The notes beneath the pieces were generated by a model. It saw only the letters and a list, made by a program, of their open reading frames with translations. It had not been told where the DNA came from and searched no databases. A program made the translations under genes and the position numbers. Positions 30,700 to 43,557 of a DNA stretch of 64,000 nt are shown here, piece by piece; position 1 is the stretch's first letter, and the number at the start of each line of letters is the position of its first letter. This DNA comes from Roridomyces roridus (taxonomy: Eukaryota > Basidiomycota > Agaricomycetes > Agaricales > Mycenaceae), in assembly GCA_029378245.1 (NCBI GenBank), contig JARKIF010000006.1:1116001-1180000 (forward strand), in the 5' to 3' direction.

Positions 30700-30838
30700 A
30701 GTGGTAAGAGACAAAAAAATTGCGGTTTGTATATGCTTGTGTGCGCCGGATCTCGGCATGTATGCGTTGAGTTTCAAATGCCTATCCTGATGGAGCAACT
30801 TGAATCACGGGGTGATCTTGTCTTCTCCCCCCACCATC

Positions 30839-32935
30839 ATGGACGATTTCAAGCAACTCCGACTGGATAACCAGCGCCTCAAAGACGCCGTCGAGCGCAT
30901 GCGGCGCGAGCGCGACGATGCCGAAGCCCAACTGGCTGCGTCCCGACTCAGAATCACGGAACTCGAATCCCAGGTCCGAAGGCAGGCGATCAGGATATCG
31001 GATTTGACGGACGAGGGGCAGGAGTGCGTGGCGGAGAGCAAAGTGAGCTTGCGTGAGCGTCTTGCGTGCTGTGTGCTTAGCTTCACCATTACCCATCTAG
31101 CCAGCAACGACGTCGATGTCGATATCGGATGTCATCGAGATTTCGGACGATGACGGCGGTCAAGTCCCATTGAGGACTGAGGGCATGAAATCGGAACTTA
31201 AAGCTGAACTGTCGGCTGTGCCAGTCGTGTGTGCTGTCTGGATATCTCATGCTGCTCGTCTCATCGTTTAGAAGCTATCCACCGTCGCGCCCACATCCCC
31301 TGAAGCACTTCCACCCGGCAGATTAAACCGGCGACGGTCTGAATCTTCTCCAATCGAGAGGGCGTCCTCGTCAACATTTGTGCGCCCGTTCGCTTTCCCT
31401 TCGCCTTGGGGCTCATGACTTCGATCTTTCAGATCGACCATTCCCTCATCCTGGAACGCAGTGATGTAGTAACGGCTGCCTCCTCGCCCGCACACGTACG
31501 TGGCTCACTGAATATCTCATGCTGCGCGTCTCACCGTGATGACACCGTCCAGAAGATGCGACCCTCAGTGGCATCTACCGCAAGCCCTCAGCCCCTTCCT
31601 CCCGGCCGGTTCAAGAGGAAACGGTCTGAATCTCCTCTCATCGAGAGGGCATCTTTGCCGCAATTGGTGCGTTTGCTTTCATAACCATCGCTTTGCCTCA
31701 TGGCCACTTCAGGTCAACCGTTCTCCCAGCTTCAATCCAAGGTCGTCGTCCCAGCGCGCCGGCCTGTCGTCTACCGGTGATCCCTTGACTTCTTATGCAC
31801 CGAAGCCACCCGCCAAGCGCCCGAGGAGATCTCAACCGCCCGAGGCATGTACTTCTTATCGCTGCTATTATATCGCTCATCCCATCGGCAGGCCAAAGTC
31901 AAGGTGAAGAAAATTGAAGAACCACTTATCCCGCAAGACGCCGCCGCCGAGTACCTCCGCTCAACGCCCGACTTGATCGTCTCCCCTCCCGCACTCGACG
32001 ATCTCTACGTCCCTCGCAAATTTCTCGGCGAAAAATACGGCGGCAGCACATACCAATTCTTCCAGAACTTCAAGACGGAGAACCAAGGTCGCGTCGGCGT
32101 GTTTCCACAGCCCGAATTGAACCCCCTGCTCCCGACGTCTCCCGGTAAGGCGGGTTTGATCTTTTCGAGCCGGCGGAAACTCGTCGAGGAAGGCCCGTGG
32201 GCCTTGTTCTGTCGAAGTGTGTCCTCGAAGAAGGTGGTGTGGCGGTATATCGGAGAGTACGAGGCGGAGGTGTGTGGGCAGTTTCAGCAGCAGAATTCCG
32301 TGGTATGTCATTTAGCTTCATCGTTTTTCGTGTTTCTCAAGATGTTCGGCAGGTCAAGCAACACTGGGCCGAGCATATTCGCAAGGCGAAGCAGCACGAG
32401 GTTTACATCAAAATGCGTGCTCGCATCGCCTTGCGCAAGGCCGGTAGGGATCCGACAGACGACGGCGCTGTGGCGCAGGAGGTAAAGCATCCCAGTCTAT
32501 CCGTGACCAAGGACGACATTCTCGAGGCGCTCGAGAGCGGGGAAGAGGTGCGTGCTTGTCCAATAGCATTTCGTGTTCCTGAATTCGTTGCAGGGTGTCA
32601 ACATCATCAGACTCAAATGTGTTTCCTATGACCGAGAGTTTGCGGTTAGGATGGAGCGCGACTTCGATGGGTGGATTTCACAGCCGAAGGAGAATAAGGA
32701 CAAGGGAAAGAAGAAGGAGAGGAACGTGTCCAAGGCGAAGATCTCTCGTCCTAGACGAGTCGCGACACCGGTGGAAGATTCCGATTCGGAGGATGGCGCT
32801 CACGTTGAATCCGAGGACGAGGACGAGGAACGGGACGGATGTGACCTTGAGTCGGAGGACGAAATGTACGTGGCCCCTGGATTGAAACTCGGCGATGATG
32901 ACAGTCTGTCGGATCTGACGGAACTCGAGGAATAA
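30839..32935 (+). CDS. DUF6697-like nuclear-type protein with coiled coil, about 9 exons
   Basis: Start ATG 30839. Residues 1-65 are a coiled coil (LRLDNQRLKDAVERMRRER, ASRLRITELESQV). Several short Ser/Pro/Arg-rich exons follow, then the conserved domain from about 31905: DDLYVPRKFLGEKYGGSTYQ, RVGVFPQPELNPLLPTSPGK, ALFCRSVSSKKVVWRYIGEY, then QHWAEHIRKAKQHEVYIKMR. I associate this pattern with the basidiomycete DUF6697 family, from memory. The C-terminus is Lys-rich then strongly acidic (EDSDSEDGAHVESEDEDEE), typical of nuclear proteins. Introns are 46-60 bp; the one starting after PPE near 31845 begins GCATGT and would be a GC-AG intron. Two neighbouring exon-intron pairs are duplicated. Function is unknown. 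Confidence 0.8.
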
Positions 32936-33592
32936 TTTATCGTTGGTTCGGAATATATCGGCTATTTCTTGCTGTACACTGACAATTGTGTCTAGATTCT
33001 CTGAAAATTGATCGCATTAGTCGTAGTAAGGTACGGAGCCAAAACGTTACTCCTCATTCCTTGAGTTGACATTTCATCTAGAAGCTCGACGACCCTGTTC
33101 TTTTTAGTTGGGAATACAACATTTTTCCTTGAATGCATTTCGGCTCGCCATACGATGGCTGACCGGCTCATCGCAAGCCCGGGACAGGTACAAGGTCGCA
33201 TTACTGAGTATACTTGGACGATCAACGAGGATTTGCTTACGCGCGCTGTTAGTTTCTGTCCTGTTGCCACGGGCAAAGGATTTCTGAGTGTCAAATTTGG
33301 CCCTTATGAAGCGGTTATCCGAGGCATTCTTCAGCGTAACAAAAGGTTGTTCAAAGGAAAAGATTGTCAGCCAGTTACCCACTCTCCTTCCTTCACGAGC
33401 AAGCCGATTGCACACCCACCCATTGCAATCCAAGCGAAAAACCACCGAAAAACCTTCATTACTCACAGACTACAAGCTACATGCTTTGAAACTATTGCGT
33501 ACGTTCCAGAGCGTCAATCTGACTCTGAATTGTTGCCAAACCTGAGCCCATTGATCATCATTCTGTGGGTACACAGGTTTGTACTGTCTCTG
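32936..33592. other. Convergent intergenic region
   Basis: Lies between the 3' ends of the DUF6697-like and DUF6535 genes. A 167-codon plus-strand frame starts at 33155 and overlaps the end of the DUF6535 gene; it has no recognisable motif and is not called. Confidence 0.4.
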
Positions 33593-36500
33593 CTAAATCC
33601 TGCAGAAGGGTTTCAAGTGTTTCCGTTCTTCAGGATCTGTTCTTTGTTGGCTCAGTAATGGTATGGACTTGGACTTCTCTGCAGCAGTCAAAATCATGGC
33701 TCCTAGGGAAGAGTTCAATCCTGTCATTTCATCTGCTGGAACTGCAACTGACTTCCAGTCTTCCCGTTGTGTTTTCATCGCTGCCCAAAGAGTTGATTTG
33801 ACCAGCGGGCCCAAAGCATCAAGATGCTGTTCCCCGGTGAAGGCAAAGGAGTCCCAGATTGAACACAACAATGTAGACACAAGGACTCTTGGTGTCTGCC
33901 AATTGCTCTCAACTTCTCTGTTCTTGATGTACCATACATCCCAGATGGTTGAAGTAAATTGTTTAAACTCCCTTGAAGAGAAAGTATGACTGGATGATGG
34001 GTTCCATAGACTCAACCATGTGAATATCTCTGAACAGATGTAAGGATGCCAACTTTTTGTATCCGCAAGATTCCGGCCAATAGTATAATATTCACCTCGG
34101 ACGTCGGACCATCCAGTTGCAATTTCCCCAACCACATGCCAGATATTCGAGTTCTGTGCTGTGGACTGCACATCCTCATCATGGAACCATACTTGCTTGC
34201 TCGCATGAGCCAGGAAGGATTGAATTAGGTGGGAGTCCCAAAAGCTGGATGGCTCACAGAGTGAGAAATGTTGCAGAAGCAGTTTCAATATTTCAAAGGG
34301 AGGTGTATTATGTAGACCAGCTCTACACTGGACCAGTGCTCTTGTAAGTTTGAGCGCAGTTGATTTAGAGTCCAACACAACATGGCCTGCCTCCAACATT
34401 TGCTTCTGCTCAGATTGCAGAGCATGAGCCATGGCCAGATATATCCAGTCAACATGTTCTCTGGACAGCAAGGCATTTTTTAATTGCCAAGTCTCCAACT
34501 AATCATCTATGACTTCAAATATTCCACATATGACATTCATTGAATCTGCCACAATTGGTTCATGGGAAGCAAGTGTTCGGCACATTTCAAAGACCCAGGT
34601 GAGCTCCATATGATATCTGATTGGAATGACTGGTGCTGGCTGAGCCTGCTGTAACACCTGCAGGATCTTTTTGAGAATTGAAGGAACATTTTCAACCAAT
34701 ATATTGTGGTTTCCTGTGTGTGTGTTCAAATTCTTGAGGATTTGAAAAAACAAGAGGTCTTCCAATCTGCTAGAGAAAAATGAGATCTGATCCTGAGTGT
34801 GTAATTGAATCAACACCTACTTCTTGTGCACATGAACCATGTGCTCTGGTGTTGAATAGTTGTCCAATAGGAATGAGTTGACACAAAACAAGAAATTTGC
34901 AATCAGGGAACTATCAATACTGGTCCCAATTCTCTCCAGGAATTCATTCAACATGTAACTCTGTAATGGCAAGGACGGAACCACATGGAATATCCAACCA
35001 GCAGCTTGCCTATCAGAAGTGAACATCAAATTGAATGGAGGGAGGTCCTGTGTGCTACTAGAGCCAGCCATAATTGTGAGGACATTCTGTATCTCTGGAG
35101 TTTCAAATGTATTGGCTGGCTCCCAAAGTTTAACCTTAAGTTCATCCCAGCCCTCTCTTTTCTCTACTGTGGGGTCAATGATACGTAGAGTGCAGTATGC
35201 TCGGCCAAAATTGGTGGCCAAGGGTGACATTATACCCTGAATTCCATAGACTGTGGTGATCCTCCAAGATGTTTTATAAGAAACACACTGTAGAAACTGG
35301 TCGCGTAATCGAGCCATCAGTGATGAGAGATTTCCCAGATGAGATGGCCACTGGATATCAACAACAATTTCGGCACAGACAGAGAGAATCCCGGGGTCTG
35401 TTGATGTTTCAATCATCCACGAAACTGCTTCAACCTCTGGGGATTGCACCAGCGATTTTTCCCATGGAAGGACACGGTATTTTGCAAGTTGAGATCCTGG
35501 AAAAGTGGTGAAGGAGACACCAGATGTGGGGAGAAGAGATTGTGCTGATGATGGTGGGTGAATATGGGTCCAAGCATTCTTCAATCTCAAAGTTTGTACA
35601 TGGATGAAGGACCCAATTGCTCCCAATATGCTATTCCAAATTCCCTGATAGGTCTGGAGCCGAGCTGCTTTGTCCAGAATATCAGCAATGGCTATCCACA
35701 ATTGCTTCAAAGGATAAGCAAGAGGGCTTTGGAATGGAGAGTCTGCAAAGGCCACCGCAGATATGAGAAAGCCACAGTAAGAGATGAACCCAGTTGCTGT
35801 GAAGATCATAGCAATGACTGCCAATGCATGGTGAATGGTCCATAGATAGACCGAGAGAGCCACAGCAAATATGAGCAGCGCAAATTGCAGCATCAAGGGA
35901 AACAGCTGCATGATGGCATCAAATTTCCACCGGCGCAGCCCATCAAATTTTCGTTGTGTCTCCAGCCCACGTTCTGCAATGGTTCCTTGGCTTTTGCCAG
36001 CCAAAGAATAGTACATCAACCATTGTTTCCCCAGAACAGCCAGCAAGGCAGCAAGGAGAGTAGCACCAAGGCTGATATACAGTAGGCTTTGTGCCACTAG
36101 CACCAGGGTCAGCGGATTTGGTCCTTGAACTTGAGGTTGAACTTGGATGATGAATGCTGAGCTGACAGCAGAGAATAAACCTGCCTGTTGAATAAATCAG
36201 AGTCAATCTTTGACAGACATTCAATGAGACACACAAAAATCAAGGTTGTATCCAAATCTGTGCCATATTTTTGTTGATACTCCCGGTCATATTCATCTGA
36301 GACTGCTTTGTATGCATTCCAGAACTTGGTCTTCTTGTCGACCACAGGTTTCTTTGGTGTGAGGTCCTCAACCAATCTGGGGGCATCAATAAAAACAATG
36401 ATGGCAGATGGAATAAATACCTTCTCATCTGATCCTGATTGTCTTGCACCACAGTTTTCAAACAGTTCTGACACTCTTCAAAAAATCCAGAATTGTATTC

Positions 36501-36597
36501 AGAAATCAAGCAGATCAGAGGCCAAGTAGGCTTACCCCCTGTTTGATAAATCCAGGAAATCATCTCCAGCCCGTTTGTCAGAAGAGAGAGAATCCAT
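33593..36597 (-). CDS. DUF6535-type multi-pass membrane protein
   Basis: The ATG at 36597 gives MDSLSSDKRAGDDFLDLSN. Introns at 36476-36535 (60 bp), 36185-36234 (50 bp) and 34770-34820 (51 bp) join the exons. The family signature spans intron 2: FWNAYKAVSDEYDREYQ, then DTTLIF joined to AGLFSAVSSAFIIQVQP. Three hydrophobic segments follow (QSLLYISLGATLLAALLAVL, LMLQFALLIFAVALSVYLW, VIAMIFTATGFISYCGFLI). The rest is a long helical domain of unknown role, typical of basidiomycete DUF6535 proteins. Near 34498 the frame changes again (FEVIDD stop, then ETWQLKNALL). I could not assign a clean intron there, so a short intron or a frameshift is open. The protein ends near 33593. Confidence 0.85.
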
Positions 36598-38931
36598 GTG
36601 GGGTAGGTAGGGGAGTGGGGGATCAGAAGGTCAATTTCCGGGGCCTCTTATATGTCAGGTTTGGTGTCTGCCGTAATGACTTGCCATCCTTCCACATGTC
36701 AAGGATTTGTCAAGGATATATTTGGAAATTCAACCGCCGAACAGTGTTTGCCGCTCACAAGATTCACAAGAAAGGGCCTTCTCCTCCCTTATGTCTTGTA
36801 ACTGTGGTGAATTTCTTGTGCCGCCGACCCTGCACTATACGAATTCTAATTTCTGAGGGCAAGGATCGTTATCAGCGTGGGATGGTGAACTTGTTGCGAT
36901 CAGAACACGAGAACCTTGGGCGCTGATCGAGGGTTTCTGATTCTGATTCCAAGTACTTCGAACGGGAATCTTCATTGCATGCATTTACAAAATGAACGTG
37001 AACCATACAATCACATGTGAACTGCCCAGCGGCGGCGTTTGTGTACCTCGGCCTGAGTCCGCGGCATGGTTAGAGGGGAGAGGAAGTGAAGCAGACACTG
37101 TAGGTTGTGCATTAGCTCGCGGTAGGATTGGTTCGGATACATTTCTGCCAACGCACGGAATCAGCGTCCATCGGGAAAATGAAGCAAAATCAGCGCCTAT
37201 CCACGTCCCACTCAGCATCACTTCAACGCACGAGGATCAGGCATCAGGAAAAATTCACTCGACAATGTGGTTCAACATAGCTTACATAGAGCGTGTAGTG
37301 CCATCGACATCCCCCCAGTTTATAGCACTCTGTAGCACAGACCTTGATTGACACATGCCTACAAAGATCTTCATATCTTGCCGACTGATTGATGTAGAGG
37401 CTTAGATCGGTAGGAGGGTAGCTCAATGTCAACAGACATAGATCTGCATGGAGGTCATGAGATTCACCATACTCGAGGCATCAATTGAATACTTAGGTAC
37501 CATCCAAAGGAAAGAGAAAAAAACAATAATATTTGCACAGGGACGATCTACGCCTTGTATTCTGTCCATCTCCTCATCATCATCCACCTCCACCTCCCCG
37601 TCCGAGGACTCCCACGATACGTACGACAAGCGGTGAATGGAAGTGATGTCGATGCTTGCAGTTGGAAACAATTCCTGTTCGATGCGGGATGTGTGTGCGG
37701 GGCGGAAGGATCGGGGAGGTGATGATGATGTTATGCCGGAGCGGGAACGAGGCACGGGAAAGAGATGACAGCGAGGAGAGGATGGAGGCGATGTGTTGAT
37801 GCCAACGAGGAAAGAGGCGCAAAGAGGAGAGAGATAACAGGGAGGGAATAATGTGATGTGCTTCTTGACGTGAGGGGAGGCGAGGGTGTGACGACGGACG
37901 ACGGCAAGTGAAGGGACACGTGCCTGGAGTCGATTAACGGGTGGGTGGTAGAGGAGGGAAAGTGAGGCCGACGCCGGATTCGCTGCCCCTCACTCCAAGC
38001 TGATATGATAGTGAGCAACATTGTTGGTGAGGTCCACCGATTACACACCGAGACCGGGAGATAGCACGGAAGCCTCCATTCCGCCAGAGTGGCATTCATG
38101 CCTAGCTTGAAAAAGGTATGGCGAGGGAGCGAGGCTGGGATTGGGTGAACGCGCGGCTGAATGACGATGCTGAGCAGGGAAGCTGGAACAACGTGAGGCA
38201 TACCGGCGACGAGATCAGCGCCAAGAGGACGCACCATCATCATGCACAGAAAGCCGCGGGGTGGATGCGACAACAATGGAAGAAGAAGCAGGACGGGAGG
38301 AAGGGCGAAGCTGGGCAAAGAGATGAAGGAAGGAAAGAAAGAGTTGTTGACGGCCGCTGGCGTCTTTCCGAATGCAGGCATCAACATGGTCATGTGCACA
38401 CCGGCCATGGAAATGCCGGCGACACATGATCTCGGCAACCGACTTGTGAGAATTTTGAAGTGTCCCTTGCCCTAAGCGGCCACAGTCCGCACAACACACC
38501 GATACTCCCTCCCTTGCAGGTCTCTGATCGGCACGTATACGGCACCCCAGGCCACAAGGCCGGCCTCGGCGCGATGAAGGTACTTATTGCCACCGTCAAT
38601 TTCAGTATTCTGGTCGGAATCCAGTACCACAATCTGCCCTGAATTGAAGCTTTTTTGAGCTATGCACAAGCCTGATTTTAGTCACCATTGGTTACATTTC
38701 TCTGAGCTACACCCAAGTATCTGACATATGTCCTAGTAACGCATGCCTGAAGTAAGATTGCACAGCAGAAACGTGGCACCGGTTGACATTGATCTACATC
38801 TTCTGTTGCATTAACTACCACGCCTACAGATGTTACACAGCCGAGGCACAGAACTATGCCGTGCGATGATGCGCATCGTATCCTTGGCGGGCCGCAATTA
38901 TTTTTGCGATTTTTCCTGATGGGGAACTTAC
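36598..38931. other. 2.3-kb region without a supported gene
   Basis: Long minus-strand frames (37731-38438) are Ser/Pro/Leu-rich shadows without conserved motifs. A plus-strand block near 38518-38579 flanked by CTTGCAG and GTACTT could be an isolated exon (RHVYGTPGHKAGLGAMK) but has no partners I can recognise. Confidence 0.35.
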
Positions 38932-40170
38932 ATGACTCGCCGCACCGACGGCCACCCCGTCCGGAAAGGTATCCGCGCTCGTCTACCCGTCCTTGTATGC
39001 CGAAAGCGAGATCACGTCTGCACTTGTCGCATTACGCGCCCGAGCCTGGGCGCTGATATGTCTGCCTTTGAGCCGGCCACGGTGGTTATACTGTTTGATT
39101 ACGAGTCAGTGCAAATACCAATGGAGCGGGAGGGTGCCTACGATGTACGGCAGATCTGTAGCGGAGAATTACGGCCAATGAGTTAACGTGGGTTGAATCC
39201 GGGGTGTACTCACCCAGCGCAGTCCCAGAGTGACAGGACTTCCAAAATTGGCTGTCAGTTTCAGGCTTCGTCGAGCTATGAGAGGTCCGGGAATACACAC
39301 ACCGAATACAGCCTACAAGCGAGATTGCGATTAATCAGTGCTCGCTCGACGATGCAGTCAACGGCCCAACGCACCGTAAGACGGCATCCGGTGGGGAGGG
39401 GTCTGACCTGTTGTGTCCAGATCTGAGCGTATACTCAGGGAGAGGAAGAAGTATAGTCACCATGATAGCGTGCATTTCCTGATAACAGACAGATTGAGAG
39501 TTTGAGCGGGTCGAGTAACAAAGGAGGTACATCATCAGTTATGTGCCCCGCGCGTTTGAATTCGAGGGGGAAGATGACTAGCGCCGCGTACAGGGTCAAC
39601 AACAGGGGATGTGCGACAAGATGGCACGCACCTTCGTCGTACCCATCCACTTCGTCGCCTTCGAGATGAGGCATCTGGCCGCCATGTCCCGAGTCTGTCC
39701 AAGATGCATTTCAGTCCGGAATCAAGGTCAAAGATAGATTCGTACACTGGAAAAAAAGAGCACATCATGCGGCCGTGCGTCACGGACAAGCCCTTTCATC
39801 GCGTCGAGGATGTTGCGTCGGGTGGGCTGAGAGTGCCCATGCAGGCTGTCGTCGGTGAGCAGGACAATGTTGTGTGGGTGGTATCCCGCACGCCCTGAGG
39901 GACAAACATATATAATGGCGTACTGTGAGAGGGAGGGATGGCACTCACGAACGAGGAAATTGAAGCAATGCTTCGAATCATTCACGCACCCACGGAGCTC
40001 GTGTTTCTGGCCGCGGTAGTTGATGCCGATCTGCGAGCGAAAGTTTCCTCGAGTGAGGGGAGACATGGAGACAGACAGCGCGGCGTCTCCCAGTGCACTT
40101 GGAATACATGAATCGTGGAGAGCTGGGGTGTTTGAGTGGACGGGGAATAGGAATCGAGGGTCGCAGCGAC
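38932..40170 (-). pseudogene. Decayed type I metacaspase
   Basis: Metacaspases are Cys/His peptidases linked to fungal stress and cell death. In minus-strand order, separated by short GT-AG introns, I read KCTGRRRA (about 40100), GINYRGQKHELRGCVND, HNIVLLTDD, QPTRRNILDAMKGLVRDA, the catalytic-His block SGHGGQMPHLEGDEVDGYDE (His codon 39684-39686, rejoined across the 39695-39747 intron), FPLEFKRAGHITDD, EMHAIM, RPLPTGCRLT, the catalytic-Cys block SCHSGTALDLPYI (Cys codon 39233-39235) and TSADVISLSAYKDG. A TAG at 38983-38985 then replaces an expected Gln, although TSADTF continues after it. The Asp before SCHSG is not recoverable. Order and spacing are right, so the gene died recently. Confidence 0.8.
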
Positions 40171-42726
40171 GGAATACATATGGGATAATCCGATGAACAC
40201 GGGATCGTAAGGATGCCCGGTCTTACCGGTGCACACCTGAAGTAAACGAGCACTCGGATGAGACACCTCGAGGGTGGGAGCGAGACCGCCTCGCGAGCTG
40301 AGGCAATGGGATGTGGTTCGGGTGATGGGACAAGGATGTATCAGGGCTTCGCAGTCGACCATGAAATCGAACGCACGAGTAGAAACGCGTAGCTCAACCA
40401 GAGGTCTATATGCGGAAGGGGAAGTGAGAATGGAGGATGAAATGGGGCGAACGCATGGTGTCGATTCTCGCGGAAACGGTACCGGTGAGATGGGTCGTGA
40501 GCGAGAGATCAACTCTCCGTATGTGTATGAATTGACCGAAGATGGTACCAGTGAGTGCGAGAGCCGTGAGTGCAGTTTCGGAGAATGGGCAGGAGGTTGA
40601 GTTGTTCAGAGGTTGAATACACGTATTATCGGCCAAACTGGTGACCAGGTACTAAGGAACCGACATTCCAAGGTTTCAAGGTTGAGAGACGCAGGGACGA
40701 ATTATTCTGGAGAAACTGAAGCCCATTGCGCGAACAAAGGCATATGGCATCCGGAAAGAATGGTGTGGAAGTAGAAGGTTCCAGGCCAAGATAGCGGTGA
40801 AAGCAGCGCTATGGCCCGTAGATCATACCACCAAAAGGATGAGGGAATGTTCCGTCTGGGGAGGCGGGCGAACACCGTGGGCCGACATGGATCAAGGGCA
40901 AAGCAGCGAGACGGTGCAATGATGGTCTGGTTCGAATCACATGAGGAACGCAGAATCGGAAGGTATGTGTATACGAGGGGCATGGTCCGGGAGGCCAGTG
41001 AGTGAATGAAGGAATGCTCATGGACGATTGGAAGTCGAACAGCGTTAGAAACCCGCGTTTGATTGGAATAGGAGCCACATGGACGCAGGTCGTAATCCGC
41101 GAGCATGATAAATATTTGATACTAGGAGGGATGGAATTTTCGAAAATGCGAAGGGCCAACGAGATCGGCGGCCGATGTGTCTGTGCAAGACTGAGAGCAA
41201 AGGTTCGGGTTCTCTCGGTGGCAGAGCCGCGGACGCCCCAACCTAGCAAAGTAGATGCGACAGGTGTAGAGGATTGGTCTCGATCGGGAAGTGCCGGGCG
41301 AGTAAAGCAGTTGAAGGTGATGCTCAACACGGAACCGTCAATCGAATAGGATTGTATCGACCACGAAGCGGAAGGATTGTACATACATGAAATGGAAGGA
41401 TTGGAAGAATGAGCAGTTTGAACGTCCAGTGCACGAACGAGATGGTATTCGAATGGACGGGATTGAAAAACCCAGTGGAGAATGTACAGCCTGGATTTGC
41501 ATCACGGCCACGCAAGGGGATGTTTAAGGGACACGCAAGTTTGCAAGCGACCGTGTTGCGGATGGTGCATGGTCAGCGCGAATCGAAGGGTGGAATGAGG
41601 TAGCTGGAGAAAACGGCATCCTGAATTAAGACCATGGGAATGGCGAAAGACGTCGAGAGCAAGCAAGATGCGAATGGAAACCTCAAACGGGGGAATCCGG
41701 ATGTACCGCCGGCGTGGAAGCCGAGATTGGACGTCCAACGATGGAAGAGTGTGAAATTTGAATTACGATTGAGCTGGATGAGCCCGATTGAAAAAGGGGA
41801 CACGAAAGAAAAAAAAACATGTGAAATCTAAATGGGACAGTATTGAAAACCGGGTGGAGAGGGCAATCTGAACGCGATGACGGGGACACGAAAAGGCGGT
41901 TGAACAACAGGTGGCATTGAGAGCAGGGTCGAGAAGGTAATCCAGAGCGGTAGAGAGATACTTAGTTTGGCCGCGGAAGGAATTCCGGATGAGACAGCAT
42001 TGAAAGCCAATGGGTAGATTCGTCCAAATTGAGCACGGGGACGAAAGCGAGGGGGATGAGCAATTATTCCAAGGTCAAATGGGAGACATGGGAAGCCAAA
42101 CGAAGGGGTGATCCGGAGTCTGGGACACGGATGGCACAGCGTCGAAAAGCAAATGAAGAGGATCATCCGGATCGAACCACGGACATGGGCGTTGATCACG
42201 AATCTCCAGTTCGAATGCGAGGCGGCGAAAACCGAATGCAGCAGGTGGTGGCGGTTTAGAATGAGGAAGAGGGAGTGCAGCGCCGACAGCTGGAGAGGGG
42301 TCTTTAAGGTTAAGGGAGAGTGATGAGGCCGAGTACTCGAATACGGAGTGTCGAGGATGTGGCTGGTGCAATGGAGTGGGCCTGGTACAGTCTGGCTCCT
42401 ATGCATGCAGACAGAAAGAACGGCTGGCAATTCCGTAGTGTGAGAGTGGAATCCGCGGGGAAGCGCAGTCGTCATGCAGGTGGTGGTAAGAGATCAAGAG
42501 GGGTTCACTGCCACCTGTCACTCCTCCATCACAAGACGGCGTCCAGCTCCCAAGCTCGCTAGACTTCCAGGATGGACGTGTACGGCGCTTCTGAGCACTT
42601 TGTAAGTCGAGTAAGAGGGTCGTGGCCGCTGACAAGCCACTGACAAGCCACGTGAAAGCTCGTCGCTTCCCTTTCTCGTCGACGCCGTCCGTCCGTCTCA
42701 TCCCTCCTCCCGAGAGAGACCAGACC
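40171..42726. repeat. 2.5-kb region with weak degenerate repeats
   Basis: No gene is supported; the long minus-strand frames here look like composition artefacts. At 41460-42300 a motif resembling GGATGRGACAGYATTGAAA recurs (near 41829, 41992 and 42125) with related flanks, spaced about 130-165 bp, suggesting an old diverged tandem repeat. Confidence 0.3.
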
Positions 42727-43557
42727 ATGTTCATCCTACCAGCCACCTCCGTCACCGACGTGGCCTTGGCCAGCATGCCCGAGCCCGCCACGTGGCTCCA
42801 TGCCCTCCGCCTCCCACTCGCCTTCCTCGCCTCCCTCATCCTCCTCACCCTCGCACGCCGCTTCCTTCCTCGTCCAGCACTCGTTGTACCTATCCAGGTG
42901 CAGGAGAAGCTGGTCGCAGCCAAGACGGCCCTCCCCGCTGCTGAGACGCCCACTGCGTCTCACGGCCGCTTCTCATGGCTGCCACGCCTCACATGGGAGA
43001 CACTCCCAGCTGCCCCGGTCCCCGTCATGGAAACGAAATCCAAAATGCCTACGACTACCACTACGACAAAACTTAATACGCCTCTACCGCTACCCAACGG
43101 CCGCGCACCCACCCGCGCAGGCCCCGTCCGTCGACCAGAGCCCGCACTCGCTCCTCACCTCCGAGTCGGTGTCGAAGCTCCCCTACCGGCGCTTTACTCG
43201 TGTCCACCTGCGTCGATGGCCAAGATGACTATGAGTCGGCATGTGCGTGTCTTTCTCTTTCTTTCTCCCTCCTTCATTCCTTCCCGTACTCCCGAATCTA
43301 CTCCATCCGTCTTTACCTCGGCGACGGACCCACTCTCGCGGAGCCGACGTTGCGGCTTCTTTCGCGGAAGCGAAGCGCTGGCTGGTGATGACGTGGCACA
43401 GAGAATCTCTGCGGAGCCGTGCATCGTGCATTGGGGACGAATACCGGGTGCAAGGAAAGGACGCACCGGCCCTCCCCGTCGGTCACGGCGTGCGGCCTCC
43501 GTCGCCGTGCTCGTCGACGGTGATCTGCCGCGCTGTGCTGGCAGCCTAGGCTCGTGA
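42727..43557 (+). CDS. Putative single-pass membrane protein, structure uncertain
   Basis: The ATG at 42727 opens MFILPATSVTDVALASMPEP, followed by a hydrophobic segment (LRLPLAFLASLILLTLA, about residues 27-43) and a Pro/Thr-rich tail. Protein-like blocks continue in other frames: SPHSLLTSESVSKLPYRRFT, then RIYSIRLYLGDGPTLAEP, then SFAEAKRWLVMTWHRESLRS and IGDEYRV. This implies introns (one acceptor CGCGCAG at about 43115 fits) or frame damage. I do not recognise the family. The right end is taken from the last plausible frame. Confidence 0.4.
   Translation: MFILPATSVTDVALASMPEPATWLHALRLPLAFLASLILLTLARRFLPRPALVVPIQVQEKLVAAKTALPAAETPTASHGRFSWLPRLTWETLPAAPVPVMETKSKMPTTTTTTKLNTPLPLPNGRAPTRAGPVRRPEPALAPHLRVGVEAPLPALYSCPPASMAKMTMSRHVRVFLFLSPSFIPSRTPESTPSVFTSATDPLSRSRRCGFFRGSEALAGDDVAQRISAEPCIVHWGRIPGARKGRTGPPRRSRRAASVAVLVDGDLPRCAGSLGS

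Noticed and set aside
33155..33658. 167-codon plus-strand frame
   Set aside because: It overlaps the 3' end of the DUF6535 gene on the other strand, has no motif, and is not flanked by splice or promoter signals.
37731..38438. 235-codon minus-strand frame
   Set aside because: Ser/Pro/Leu-rich, no conserved blocks, and competing frames of similar length on the other strand.
41828..42475. 215-codon minus-strand frame
   Set aside because: Composition is that of translated GA-rich repeats; the residues show no domain.
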